Below are positions 28,977 to 39,749 of a stretch of 64,000 nt of DNA, piece after piece; within the stretch, counting starts at the first letter, position 1; the number at the start of each line of letters is the position of its first letter. The notes below the pieces were generated by a model. The model was not told the DNA's origin, ran no database searches, and saw only the letters and a program-made list of their open reading frames with translations. The DNA is from Acidobacteriota bacterium. Its GTDB lineage: Bacteria; Acidobacteriota; Terriglobia; Acidiferrales; UBA7541. The position numbers were made by a program, and so were the translations under genes. The stretch is from the NCBI GenBank assembly GCA_013289695.1, contig JABCZK010000006.1:107911-171910 (forward strand), given 5' to 3'.

Positions 28977-30146
28977 ATGCAACGTATCGAGTTTTGCTAT
29001 TTCGACGCCGGCGGCGGGCACCGCGCCGCAGCCACGGCCTTGCAGATGTCTATTCAGGCGCAAGAACGTTCCTGGGACGTTCAGCTCCTCAACATTCAAG
29101 AGTTGCTGGAGGAGTTGGATATCCTCAAGAAATACGCGGGGATACGCATCGAGGACTACTACAACTGGATGCTGCGCAGCGGATGGACTTTGGGCAGCGT
29201 TTACCTGATGAAGGTGTTGCAATTTGTGATCTGGTCGCGGCACCCGGCTATGGTGCGCGTGCTGGAGCGGCATTGGCGCGAGACTGCGCCGGACATGGTT
29301 GTGTCCTTCATTCCGCACTTCAATCGGGCGCTATGTGAAGGTTTCGCGAACGCGTGGCCAGGACGCCCATTCGTCACGGTACTTACTGATATAGCCGATT
29401 ATCCGCCGCATTTCTGGATTGAGCGGCAGCGGCAGTTTTTGGTTTGCGGCTCGGAGCGGGCGGTGGGGCAGGCGCGGGAGAGCGGGCAGATGGATAACCG
29501 GATATTTCGGGCGTCGGGGATGATTTTGCATCCGCGATTTTATGAATCGCGGGTGGAGGAGCGCGTGGCGGGCCTGGCGCGATTGGGATTGCGCGCGGAT
29601 TTGCCTACGGCGGTCGTGCTTTTTGGCGGGTATGGCTCGCAGGCTATGCTCGAGATTGCGAAGAGGTTGGATGAATCGAAGCTTGAGCTGCAATTGATAT
29701 TTATTTGCGGACGGAATGAGAAGTTGGCTAGCGCGCTGCGGGCGGGGAAGCCGCGACTGCCTCGGTTCGTGGAAGGATTCACGAAGGACGTGAACCGGTA
29801 TATGCATCTGGCGGATTTTTTTATTGGCAAACCTGGCCCGGGGAGTGTGAGCGAGGCCTTGGCGATGCGCTTGCCGGTGATTGTCGCGTGCAATGCGTGG
29901 ACTTTGCCGCAAGAACGTTATAACGCGGAGTGGGTGGTGGAAAATGAAGTGGGCGTGGTGCTGCGCAGCTTTGCTGAGATTGTGCCGGCGGTGGGGAGGA
30001 TCATCGAGCCCGCGAATTTGGCGCGATTTCGCGCGAATGCCGGCGGATTGAAGAACCGGGCTGTGTTTGAGATTCCGGGAATGCTGGAGCAGATTTTGGA
30101 GAGTAATGCGAGAGTTGTGGAACCGGTTGGGAGCGCCGAAGGCTGA
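28977..30146 (+). CDS. MGDG-synthase-like glycosyltransferase (GT28 type)
   Basis: IEFCYFDAGGGHRAAATALQ, PFVTVLTDIADYPPHFWIE, FIGKPGPGSVSEALAMRLPVIV. Confidence 0.88.
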   Translation: MQRIEFCYFDAGGGHRAAATALQMSIQAQERSWDVQLLNIQELLEELDILKKYAGIRIEDYYNWMLRSGWTLGSVYLMKVLQFVIWSRHPAMVRVLERHWRETAPDMVVSFIPHFNRALCEGFANAWPGRPFVTVLTDIADYPPHFWIERQRQFLVCGSERAVGQARESGQMDNRIFRASGMILHPRFYESRVEERVAGLARLGLRADLPTAVVLFGGYGSQAMLEIAKRLDESKLELQLIFICGRNEKLASALRAGKPRLPRFVEGFTKDVNRYMHLADFFIGKPGPGSVSEALAMRLPVIVACNAWTLPQERYNAEWVVENEVGVVLRSFAEIVPAVGRIIEPANLARFRANAGGLKNRAVFEIPGMLEQILESNARVVEPVGSAEG

Positions 30147-30211
30147 GCGCCCGCTCGATGGCGTGGAGAGGTTGGCGATCCAGCCCAACGATTCACGCCA
30201 AAACTGCTTAA

Positions 30212-31228
30212 CTATCTATGCATCGCAGCTTGACCGCACTGAGCGCAAAAGCTCCCCTCCGGCGGGAGCGAGTGGCCGTTCAAGCATCGGGTTGTATCGA
30301 ATTTCTCTTTTGTAGCTGAATATAAAATAGCGAGCGAGCCGATGTAAAACGCCATCCAGTGTCCGGAGAAGCCTCGCCAGACCATGGCTGATGGTTCTCC
30401 GCTGCCACTCGGCTCATTCGATTCCTGAATAAAGAAGTAGAAGAAATTCACGAAAGCATATCCAAGAAACCCATAGATCAGGTATCGCACCCCGTCGGGC
30501 AAGTCGCGTAGAACGAGCTTCCAGAAATCTTTGCGATTTGGATCGCCAACTCGTCGTTTGGCTATGACCAATGCCGGGATCCACACTACAAAAATGCCCA
30601 GGTGGAGAATCCAGAACAACGCATCAGGTGCGACACGGCGGCCCATCACTGCCCCAAAATGCACCCATAAGCTGAGAACAAGTCCCACAAAGGAAACAGC
30701 GATGAAGACCCAAAGAAATTGGCTGACGATGGTCGGAAGGGGCTTCTTGGGGGTTGATAATATGAGTTCGCCAGCAGTCTTCGGCGCTCGAGTCTGTAAC
30801 AGAGTTTCGATGGACGATTCTGACAGTGTCGAATTCGAAGGCTTGCTCGGACTGTAATGGACCGCAACGGGCCTTCCTTTCAGGTCTCGCTGAAACTGCA
30901 AAGCTTCCTCGTCCGTAGCGAATTCGCGTTTGTAAATCCCACCCTCGACGTTTCCGGCGACTGAGTACGCATAACCAAGTTCGACTACGATTTTTGGCGA
31001 GTTTCCTCGCGATGGTGACGAAAAGAATGTTGATTTAGATTCAGCTATAGAGGCGGATTCGATTTGTCCAGTGGCGATGGGCCAGCTCTCTGTGCGATTG
31101 CGCTGCATCCATCGCCAAAGCCACTTTAGCCAACCAAAGGCAAAAAAGGCCAACCAGACGTAGACCATCCAGGGCCACGTGCGTGGGTCAGTCCAGCGGA
31201 CGGGATTTGCGAGCAGGGTATGTTCCAT
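30212..31228 (-). CDS. DUF3592-like membrane protein with C-terminal zinc-ribbon-like motif
   Basis: WPIATGQIESASIAES...VVELGYAYSVAGNVEGGIYKREFATDEEALQFQRDLKGRPVAVHYSPSKPSNSTL; CLNGHSLPPEGSFCAQCGQ tail. Start trimmed to MEHTLLANPV. Confidence 0.78.
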   Translation of the reverse strand: MEHTLLANPVRWTDPRTWPWMVYVWLAFFAFGWLKWLWRWMQRNRTESWPIATGQIESASIAESKSTFFSSPSRGNSPKIVVELGYAYSVAGNVEGGIYKREFATDEEALQFQRDLKGRPVAVHYSPSKPSNSTLSESSIETLLQTRAPKTAGELILSTPKKPLPTIVSQFLWVFIAVSFVGLVLSLWVHFGAVMGRRVAPDALFWILHLGIFVVWIPALVIAKRRVGDPNRKDFWKLVLRDLPDGVRYLIYGFLGYAFVNFFYFFIQESNEPSGSGEPSAMVWRGFSGHWMAFYIGSLAILYSATKEKFDTTRCLNGHSLPPEGSFCAQCGQAAMHR

Positions 31229-31358
31229 TATTGGTCGCTCTCGACGACGGATGATACCACTGCGGCAGTTGGCGTAGAAGTTGATGGGAGAGATGGTTGC
31301 GCCACGGGAGAGCCAAAGACCGCAGCCAGCGAAGGGTGCAAAAGCGTCGCACCTCCCG

Positions 31359-31484
31359 TTCGACCCTGCCGCCGGCAGGGTCTCAGAGTAAAACGGCGCT
31401 GGTGTCGAGGCTTGCAACAAGAAGAGGGCCGGCGAGACGCCCTTCGATCCTGCCGCCGGCAGGCTCTCAGGACAAACCGGCGCT
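31359..31484 (+). repeat. R3 palindromic repeat, two units
   Basis: TTCGACCCTGCCGCCGGCAGGGTCTCAGAGTAAAACGGCGCTG and TTCGATCCTGCCGCCGGCAGGCTCTCAGGACAAACCGGCGCTC. Confidence 0.8.
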
Positions 31485-31530
31485 CCGAGAACCGTGCCGT
31501 CGCGGCGGACGTCAGCAGAGTGCGACGTGC

Positions 31531-34500
31531 TCAGTCGCTCAGCCTTTGGCGCAGCGCGGCGAAATCTTTTTGGACCATCGACCATTGTGCTAGCAGGTCG
31601 TTGAGATGTTTGGTGGATTCTGCGAAGGCGGCGGAGGCTGTTGCGGTGGGAGCGCTGTCGGCGCTGCCTACGGCTATGGATAGGGCGGCTAGAGTTGCGT
31701 CTTCGCCGATCAGGCCGCCAGGGGTGGCGGGCCATTGGGCTTCTGCGTTGCCTTGGATGGATTGGGCGCGTTTTTCGAGGGCGGCCACTGTGTCGAGGAT
31801 GGATTTTGCGTCGGGCTTTGCGCTCAAGCTGGTGCGAAGGGCTTTGAGCTTTTCGCGGAGAGTGGCTACGGACTTCGCGGTGTCGGTGGCTTCGGTTAGC
31901 GCTGCGTCTATTTTCTGTTCCAGGTCGAGCTGTTGGGCCAATTCCTCGCGGGAGACTTTTACGCGCGGGTCCATTTCTACCGTGAGCGCGGCTTTGTAGG
32001 TCTGGCCGCCGGTGGTCAGCACGACTTCATATTCGCCTGGAAGCGCAAGGGGGCCTTGCGGCTCGGTGACTGTGCCGCTGCCGATGATTGCGGCCATGGA
32101 ATATTCGTTGTGCAGCGCGGCGGGCGGGGTGGAGCGCAGATCCCATACGAAGCGGTGCATTCCTGGGGCGCTGGAGAGCGGCTGGAATTTTGGCAGCCAG
32201 AATTTTGGGAATTCGGGCGGAGCGGCGGCGGGTTCGGGCTCTTTATCGGCGCTGGAATATTTGCGGACGACGTTGCCTCGGTGGTCGCGGATCTCGAGCG
32301 TGATTAGGTCGGTGGCGGCGGCTGGCGATTTCAGGAAGTAGTCGAAGATCGCGCCTGCGGGCGGATTGGTTCCTACGGGAGTATCGGGCGGCAGCGGCGA
32401 ATCGTGATTTTCGCTGCGGCGTACGCGGATAGCGTGCGCGGGCGTGAATAGGTGCGCGTTTTGATCTGTGGTGTTGTCGTTCAATTCGCGGAGGGGCGCG
32501 ATGTCGTCGAGAATCCAGAACGCGCGGCCGTGGGTGGCGACTACCAGGTCGTCGCCGTGAATCACGAGATCGCGGATGGAACTTGCGGGCAAATTGTTTT
32601 GCAGCGGACGCCAGGAAGTGCCGTCGTTGAAGGAAACGAAGACGCCGATTTCTGTGCCGGCGAAGAAAAGGCCTTTGCGCACCGGATCTTCGCGGACTGC
32701 GTGGACGTAGGCATTTTCGGGGAGGCCCGCGACGGTTTTCTACCACGTTTTGCCGTTATCGTGTGTGCGGTAGATATAAGGATGGAGGTCGTCCACCTGG
32801 TGGCGGTCAATTGCGGCGTACGCGGTGGCGGCATCGTAGCGCGAGGCTTCGAGCAGGCTGATCTGACTCCAGTTTTCTACATCCGGGGGCGTGACGTTGG
32901 ACCAATGCGCGCCTTCGTCGAGTGTGAGTTGGATGAGGCCATTATCGGTGCCGGCCCAGATTTCACCGGCGCGAACTGGAGAAGGCGCGATGGTGTAAAC
33001 CACGCCGCCAACCTCGCCTGGTTTTGGCGCGACGCTGGCTGGTGCCGGGCTTTTTAGTGTGAGGTCGGGGCTGATGGCTTGCCAGCTTTGGCCCGCGTCT
33101 GCGGAGCGCAGCATGTATTGCGCGCCGAAATAGAGGACGCGCGGATCTTGTGGCGAGTCCACTACAGGCGACGTCCAGGTGAAGCGCAGCTTGCTGCCGT
33201 TGAAGGGAATTGCGGCGGGAGAAATGTCGAACGATTGCGCGGTGAGCCAATTGAAGCGGCGCAGGACGCCGAAGGGGCCTCCGCCGTAAACGATGTCTGG
33301 ATTCGTGCGATCCACTACGATGTAGCCGCTTTCTTCGCCACCGATGGGAGACCAATCGCGAAAAGTAATTTGGCCGTAATCGCTGCGGCTGGCGACGGCG
33401 GCGGTGCCGCTATCCTGTTGCGCGCCGTAAACGCGATAGGGGAAGCGATTGTCCGTGGTGACGTGATAGAACTGCGCCGTCGGCTGATTGAACCAGGAAG
33501 TCCAGGTGGCGCCGCGGTCCACGCTGATGGCAGCGCCTTGATCGCTGCCGAGAATCATACGTGCGGGGTCGTCGGGGGCGATCCAAAGAGTGTGGTAATC
33601 ATCGCCGCCGGGCGCGCCTTTGCACGATTCGAAATTTTCTCCTCCGTCGCTGGAGCGATAAAGCGCGGTGTCTGCGACGTAGACGACGTTTGGGTCGCGC
33701 GGGTCAGTGGTGATACCGCCGAAATACCAGCCGCGTTGCCAGACACGCGCGTCGGAAGAAACGCGGCGCCAATTTTGTGCGGCGTCGTCGGAGCGGTAAA
33801 TGCCGCCTTCGTGCGCGTCAACGACGGCGTAAATGCGATTGCCATCGTTGCCGGGAGCGATGGCGATGCCGATGCGGCCGAGGCCTTCGCTGGGGAAACC
33901 GTGGCCAGTGATTTGATTCCAGGTGACGCCGCCGTCGGTGGATTTATAGAGGCCGCTGCCGGGGCCGCTGGTGGGGGCGTAAACGTTCCAGGGTGGACGG
34001 CGGACTTGCCAGAGAGAGGCGTAGATGATTTGTGGATTGGCGGGGTCGGTGCAGAGATCAATCGCGCCGGTGTCGTCATTTTTGCCGAGAACTTTTTTCC
34101 AGGTGGCGCCGCCATCGGTGGAGCGATAGACGCCGCGTTCTGGATTAGGGCCGAAGGCGTGGCCCAGCGCGGCGACCAGGACGATGTTTGGGTCGCGCGG
34201 GTCCACCAGAATGCTGCCGATCTGGCGCGAGTCGCGCAGGCCGATGTTGCGCCAGGTGGCGCCGCCGTCGGTGGATTTGTATATGCCATCGCCGAAGGAA
34301 ATATCGGAGCGCATGTCCGCTTCGCCGGTGCCGACGTAGATGGTTTGCGGATCGGAGGGAGCGATGGCGATTGCGCCGATGGATGCGGTGGGTTCGGCGT
34401 CGAAGATGGGATGCCAGGTGCGGCCGGCGTTTTCTGTTTTCCAGACGCCGCCGCCGACCGCGCCGAACAGATATTCGTTGGGTTTGCCGGGAACACCTTG

Positions 34501-34671
34501 CGCGGGGAGCACGCGTCCGCCGCGGAAGGGTCCGATCATGCGCCAGTGCATTTCGGGGAAGAGAGACGGCGAGCCTTGCTGCTGCGAGAATGCTTGCTGC
34601 GTGCAGAAAATCGCCGCGGCCGAAGCTAATGCGACCAGAAATAACGCGCGGAATCCGATAGGAGTGTTCAT
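31531..34671 (-). pseudogene. BNR/VPS10-like beta-propeller protein interrupted by an in-frame TAG
   Basis: ORFs 32740..34704 and 31531..32682 share a frame; reverse strand GATAACGGCAAAACGTGGTAGAAAACCGTC gives DNGKTW*KTVAGLPENAYVHAVREDPVRKGLFFAGTE, aligning with the intact paralog GGQTWDKITNGLPDDASVNVVREDPVRQGMLFAGTE. Confidence 0.8.
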
Positions 34672-34932
34672 GGTTTGTTTTTTCGCTCGCGGAGTATACA
34701 CCAAGTGATTCGGGGCGAGGATATGGCGTCCGTCGCGAGACAGTTTCCGATGACGACGCGCGTCGGCATAGATGCGAAGCGATTGCCGGTCGTCAATTTC
34801 GCGGGTTTATCATATTATGTGGCTTGGTTCGACGCGGCTGGCGGCGAATCTCGCTGAGCATTGTTGGCTCTCGATCGTCACGCTGACTAATCCTCAATTC
34901 ATAATTAAACCGCAGACGAGGAGAAATTTCAT

Positions 34933-36396
34933 ATGAGCACCCAGGTGGATGTAGCTCCTGCTTCATCGCGTAAGGGTAGGGAACCGGAGGAGTACGACCT
35001 GGTGATTCTGGGCGACGGCACGGGGTCCACACTTGCCGCATGGACGTTCGCTGGCCAGGGGCAGCGTGTAGCGGTGATCGACCGCAAATATATTGGCGGA
35101 TCGTGCCCGAACATCGCGTGCCTGCCGAGCAAGAACATCATTCACAGCGCGAAGGTGGCAGCGTACGTTCGCCGAAGCGAAGAGTTCGGGATCAGCGTCG
35201 ACGATTTGAGGATTGATATGTCCGCCGTGCGGGGGCGCAAACGCAGGATGGTGCAGGGCTTGAATGAGATGTACATGGACATTTACAAGAAGACTGGAGC
35301 GGAATTCATTCTGGCTAACGGACGATTCATCGGGCCTAAGACTGTGGAGGCCACGCTGCCGGATGGATCCGTGCGGCGGTTGCGCGGAGCGAATGTGATC
35401 ATCAGCACCGGGACGCGTGCGGCGGTCGATCCAATTGCTGGCCTTGTTGAGGCGCGGCCGCTGACGCATATCGAGGCGCTGGAACTGGGCGAGGTTCCTG
35501 AGCACCTGCTAGTGATCGGCGGCGGCTACGTGGGACTGGAACTATCGCAGGCCATGCGCCGCTTCGGCAGCAAGGTTTCATTGATCGAACGCAGCGAACA
35601 GCTGGTGGCTCGAGAGGATGACGATGTTTCCGAGGCGCTTGCCGGGCTGTTCCGAGACGAGGGAGTAGAAGTATTTTTGAACGCGAAGACCAAGCGGGTT
35701 TCGGGGAAATCAGCCGAGTCTGTGCAAGTTGTGATCGAGCAAAATGGAGTGGAGAAAACGCTGGCCGGCAGTCATCTGCTGGTGGCGACGGGCCGGAAGC
35801 CGAACACGGAGGGAATAGGGCTGGAGTTGGCCGGCGTGGAAGTGACCGAGCGTGGATACATCAAGGTCAACGAGCGACTGGAGACCACGGCGCCGGGCGT
35901 CTGGGCGATCGGCGAGGTGGCAGGCAGCCCGCAGTTCACGCACATCAGTATTGATGATTCTCGGGTGGTGCGTGACAACCTTAACGGCGGGAACCACGTC
36001 ACGACTGGCAGACAAGTACCGTTCTGTCTGTTCACGGATCCGGAGTTCGCGCGCGTCGGGCTGAGTGAGAAAGAAGCCAAGGCGCAGGGCATTGCGTATC
36101 GCTTGTTCAAAATCCCGATGGAAGCGGTATTGCGCGCGCGCACGCTTGGTGAAACACGAGGATTCTTGAAGGCACTGGTGGAAAGCCACAGCGATCGCAT
36201 CCTTGGTTTTACGGCGCTCGCCGTCGGCGCGGGGGAGACGATGTCGTCCGTGCAGATTGCGATAATCGCGGGGTTGCCTTATACGGCGCTGCGCGACGCC
36301 GTACTCACGCACCCAACTCTTGCCGAGGGGCTGGCCGCGTTATTCTCGTCTGAGCCTTCGGCGCAAAATCAGCGGACGCGCGCGGCTAAGCGGTGA
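34933..36396 (+). CDS. MerA/dihydrolipoamide-dehydrogenase-like pyridine nucleotide-disulfide oxidoreductase
   Basis: GGSCPNIACLPSKN redox-active site, LLVIGGGYVGLELSQAMRRFG, VWAIGEVAGSPQFTHIS. Confidence 0.88.
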   Translation: MSTQVDVAPASSRKGREPEEYDLVILGDGTGSTLAAWTFAGQGQRVAVIDRKYIGGSCPNIACLPSKNIIHSAKVAAYVRRSEEFGISVDDLRIDMSAVRGRKRRMVQGLNEMYMDIYKKTGAEFILANGRFIGPKTVEATLPDGSVRRLRGANVIISTGTRAAVDPIAGLVEARPLTHIEALELGEVPEHLLVIGGGYVGLELSQAMRRFGSKVSLIERSEQLVAREDDDVSEALAGLFRDEGVEVFLNAKTKRVSGKSAESVQVVIEQNGVEKTLAGSHLLVATGRKPNTEGIGLELAGVEVTERGYIKVNERLETTAPGVWAIGEVAGSPQFTHISIDDSRVVRDNLNGGNHVTTGRQVPFCLFTDPEFARVGLSEKEAKAQGIAYRLFKIPMEAVLRARTLGETRGFLKALVESHSDRILGFTALAVGAGETMSSVQIAIIAGLPYTALRDAVLTHPTLAEGLAALFSSEPSAQNQRTRAAKR

Positions 36397-36475
36397 TGGA
36401 GAAATGGCGAATCGAGTTTAGTGGAAATTCGTTCGGGGGATTCGACTTGAGTTTGCGCTTGCGCGCGATTCTGGG

Positions 36476-36892
36476 CTATTTGCCAGCGAGGCAGGGTAGG
36501 GCGGCGAATTTCGACTTTCCCGAGCCGTACCTGGCGTGGTTCACGGGATCGTGCATCGCGTTCAGAACCCATCGCCCCTGTGTTGTTCCTTCGTCGGTGC
36601 GGACCAAGGAGAGCGTCACAGTTCCTGTTCCGCCGTGGTAGTCCATCTCGCGCAAGACCATGACCGTATTTTGCGCGCCGGAATGCGTTGTCGTGTTGTC
36701 GCTGATGGGCGTTCCGCAGCGCGCTATGACTAAATCGGGGGTGAGAGTATAGATGGCTCGCTCTGTTGGTCCTTGTCTGACTACCTCGTAGAGCCAATAC
36801 GGAATGTTATATTCGATCGAGACGGCAACAAGTACAGCTGCGATTAGAACAGCAAGAACAGCGGGGATGTATCTGCGAACCATGGAGCGCAT
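36476..36892 (-). CDS. Hypothetical membrane-anchored or secreted protein
   Basis: N-terminal TM (YIPAVLAVLIAAVLVAVSI) and plausible soluble domain; no family recognised. Confidence 0.5.
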   Translation of the reverse strand: MRSMVRRYIPAVLAVLIAAVLVAVSIEYNIPYWLYEVVRQGPTERAIYTLTPDLVIARCGTPISDNTTTHSGAQNTVMVLREMDYHGGTGTVTLSLVRTDEGTTQGRWVLNAMHDPVNHARYGSGKSKFAALPCLAGK

Positions 36893-37048
36893 TGTAAGCC
36901 TTTATGGCCGTGCAGTGCCGGATTCGTCGGGTTATCGGAACCACGTCCATGACTGAGCCCCGGGCGTCTCGACCGAATTGCTGCGATGTGGCAACATGGG
37001 GATTCGCGGTGCGCAATCGTAAATTGATAACGAAGGAGTATTTCAATC

Positions 37049-37519
37049 ATGGCAAAGGCAACTTTTGCGGCGGGTTGTTTTTGGGGAGTGGAGGACGCGT
37101 TTCGCCAGGTGGCGGGGGTGACTTCGACTACCGTGGGTTACACCGGCGGGAGCGCGAAGAACCCGAACTACAAAGAGGTGTGCACGGGGCGGACTGGGCA
37201 CGCGGAGGCGGTGGAGGTGGAGTTTGATCCTTCGCAAGTTTCTTATCTGGAGTTGCTCGCGGTTTTCTGGAAGAGTCATGACCCGACGACGATGAACCGG
37301 CAGGGGCCGGACGTGGGCACGCAGTACCGCTCGGCGATTTTTTATCATGACGCGGAGCAGGAGGAAGAAGCGCGCGCGTCGAAGGCGGTGCTCGAGAAGG
37401 ATCATGTGTTCAAGAGGCCGATCGTGACGGAGATTGTGCCGGCTGGGGAGTTTAATCGGGCCGAGGAATATCATCAGCAGTATTTTGAGAAAACCGGGAT
37501 TCGGGCTTGCCATACGTAG
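37049..37519 (+). CDS. msrA: Peptide-methionine (S)-S-oxide reductase
   Basis: [58 protein letters not shown]. Confidence 0.96.
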   Translation: MAKATFAAGCFWGVEDAFRQVAGVTSTTVGYTGGSAKNPNYKEVCTGRTGHAEAVEVEFDPSQVSYLELLAVFWKSHDPTTMNRQGPDVGTQYRSAIFYHDAEQEEEARASKAVLEKDHVFKRPIVTEIVPAGEFNRAEEYHQQYFEKTGIRACHT

Positions 37520-37569
37520 GGCGGGGTTGAGGCGGCTTCGGACCGATCGGTGATTGACTGTTCGCAGAC

Positions 37570-37715
37570 GGCGCACTGAGTGCGCTGCTACGAAGGGCTA
37601 AGTCAGAGTCAAAGGCGCCCGCCTGAAGGCTGCCGCTCCAAATTCAAAGGCAACTGCAACGGCAAAGTCAAAGCCGCCCATCCCGCAACGCGGGATGGCC
37701 GCTACAACGTCAAAC
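37570..37715 (+). repeat. R1 modular hairpin/linker repeat, locus 2
   Basis: GCGCACTGAGTGCGCTGCTACGAAGGGC...AGTCAAAGGCGCCCGCCTGAAGGC...AAATTCAAAGGCAACTGCAACGGCAAAGTCAAAGCCGCCCATCCCGCAACGCGGGATGGCCGCTACAACGTCAAA. Confidence 0.8.
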
Positions 37716-37801
37716 CCTCTTCACAATTGGACTTTTCCGCAAACTATTATCGCGCGAATCGGCACACCACGAGTGACGTGGCGTATTTGTGCAGCGACGA
37801 A

Positions 37802-38500
37802 CTATTGATTGGGGTTGTACGGACTTTCGCTCAGGTGATACCAGAGCGCGTAGCTGGCGGCGCCGACTGCGCCGAGAACGATCAGGTCGAAGAGCAGGTG
37901 ACGGCGCTTGGGAGCTACTACTTTGTTGTTGCCGCCTACTCCCGCGGGGGCTTGCGGTTCCGCGGCTGGTTCCAGATCCATGGTGACGCGGTAGGATTTC
38001 CCGGCGGGAATTTCGTGCAGGTCGCCATCGTTATCTAAAACCAGCGTGCCGCGATACGCGGAGACGATCACTTCGCGCGGACCGATAATGGTGACCTGAC
38101 CATATCCGGGCTGGCCATTGGCGGCGCGCACAATTCCCTCAGGAATCTCCAGCGCGAGCTGGTCGGTGCCATTGGAGGAAAAGCCCACAGTGCCGCGGGC
38201 GACGGAAGCGTTCACGATGGTGGAATTTGCGGACAGAGTGGCGCTGCTGGAGGCGAGCAGATAGAACTGGCTGCCGCCGACTTTGAGGCGAACCGTGCCG
38301 CCTTCGTCTGTGGCGAGTGTATCGCCGGGGTACACAGTCGTCCCGATTGCGACAGTGGCGGACCCCAAATGGGCCTCTGTGGCTTGTGTAACAAGGCCGA
38401 GGGGTTTTTCATTGGCGGCGAAGCTGGGGACGTTGATAAGGCCGACTGAAAGGATGGCAACTAAGAAAGATTTAACGATGTATCGCACGGGGTATCGCAC
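37802..38500 (-). CDS. FecR-like secreted protein with C-terminal TM, paralog of 44942..45826
   Basis: EKPLGLVTQATEAHLG...VYPGDTLATDEGGTVRLKVGGSQFYLLASSSATL...ARGTVGFSSNGTDQLALEIPEGIVRAANGQPGYGQVTI. Confidence 0.72.
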   Translation of the reverse strand: MRYPVRYIVKSFLVAILSVGLINVPSFAANEKPLGLVTQATEAHLGSATVAIGTTVYPGDTLATDEGGTVRLKVGGSQFYLLASSSATLSANSTIVNASVARGTVGFSSNGTDQLALEIPEGIVRAANGQPGYGQVTIIGPREVIVSAYRGTLVLDNDGDLHEIPAGKSYRVTMDLEPAAEPQAPAGVGGNNKVVAPKRRHLLFDLIVLGAVGAASYALWYHLSESPYNPNQ

Positions 38501-38700
38501 GGCAACCTCCTATGAATACAACAACAATCTAGGCGCAGAAGCAGTTGGTGTCAATAGACGTGAACACATCTTCATCGGCGGAAAACCAAGCGCCGTGAAT
38601 CCAACCGGCGCGTTAACAGCGGGTTTCGCTTGGTTTTTGCCGAAGCCGCGTGTGCCGGATGCGTTCTGCGCTAGAATATGGAGCACGCTGGAGGCCGCAT

Positions 38701-39574
38701 GATTCATCGTTTTGTTTTTCATAATGACCGCTTGCTGCCGGTCGGGGAGGTGCGGCTTTCTCCCGGGCAGGCGGGGCTGTTGAATGGCTGGGGACTCTTC
38801 ACCACAGTGCGGATTTACGAAGGAATTCCGTTTGCGTTCGAGCGGCATTGGAAGCGGCTGCAGCGCGATGCGGAACGAACGCATTGCCCGTTTCCGTTCG
38901 AGGAAAATGTAGTGCGCGGGCAATTGGGCGAGGTGCTGCGCGCGAATCAAGTGCGCGAAGGCGCGGCGCGGATCTATATGATTTACAACCAGGTGGGATT
39001 CTGGCGGAGCGATGAAGATTTTCCGCGCGTTGATTTGCTGGTGTGCTCCGCGGATTTGCCATCGTATCGCGAGCCGGCGCGCCTGGGATTGCGCGAGGAC
39101 GGACGGAATGCGGCGTCGCCGCTGGCCGGCGTGAAAGTGACTTCCTGGCTCGACAACGTTTGGAATTACTACGAGGCGCAGCAGGCTGGGTTCGACGAGG
39201 TGGTGTTGTTGAACGAGCACGGAGAAGTGGCGGAATGCACGGCGGCGAATATTTTTTGCGTGAAGGGCGGGAGAGTAGCGACGCCTCCGGTGTCGGCGGG
39301 ATGTTTGCAGGGGATTACGCGCAGCGTGTTGCTGGAGATCGGAGCTGGCGCGGGTGCTCCGGTGGAAGAGCGGGTGTTGCGGCCGGAGGCTTTGTATGCG
39401 GCGGATGAGGTTTTTATTTCTTCGACGAACCGGAGCATGTTGGGAGTGAGCGAGGTGAACGGGCACAAGATCGCGGCGGCGCCGGGGGCGATCACTTTGA
39501 AGTTGGAGAAGGCGTTTGGGGAGTACGTGCGGCAGTATTTGGAAGCGCGGTCGGCGGCTTCGGGGAAGAGGTGA
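38701..39574 (+). CDS. Class IV aminotransferase (branched-chain aminotransferase/ADC-lyase-like)
   Basis: GLFTTVRIYEGIPFAFERHWKRL, WNYYEAQQAGFDEVVLLNEHGEVAECTAANIFCVKGG, CLQGITRSVLLEI; an earlier in-frame start at 38678 is possible. Confidence 0.88.
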
Positions 39575-39615
39575 GGTTAGCGGATTTTTTGGCGAAGCGT
39601 AAGCCGGTTGCGAAA

Positions 39616-39699
39616 TGGCGGGCAAGGCAAGCCTCGCCTAGCTCGTATTGTTGCCCGACATTGAGCTTCGGCGAAAGCGGCGGCAAGCCGCCGCCCTCC
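39616..39699 (+). repeat. R2 bipartite palindromic repeat, copy C
   Basis: TGGCGGGCAAGGCAAGCCTCGCCTAGCTCGTATTGTTGCC...GGCGAAAGCGGCGGCAAGCCGCCGCCCTCC; same 84-bp length as copy B. Confidence 0.85.
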
Positions 39700-39749
39700 A
39701 AAATGGGCTCGGCGGCGCTCGGTTCGAGATGTTCGCGCGCCTCGGTGGG

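Noticed and set aside
32740-32742. Programmed TAG readthrough or recoding (e.g. pyrrolysine) in the BNR gene
   Set aside because: No pyl genes in the window and the intact paralog has a sense codon there; nonsense mutation or sequencing error is simpler.
33079-34629. 516-aa plus-strand ORF antisense to the BNR protein
   Set aside because: Gly/Ala/Val-rich shadow translation, opposite a clear BNR-repeat protein.
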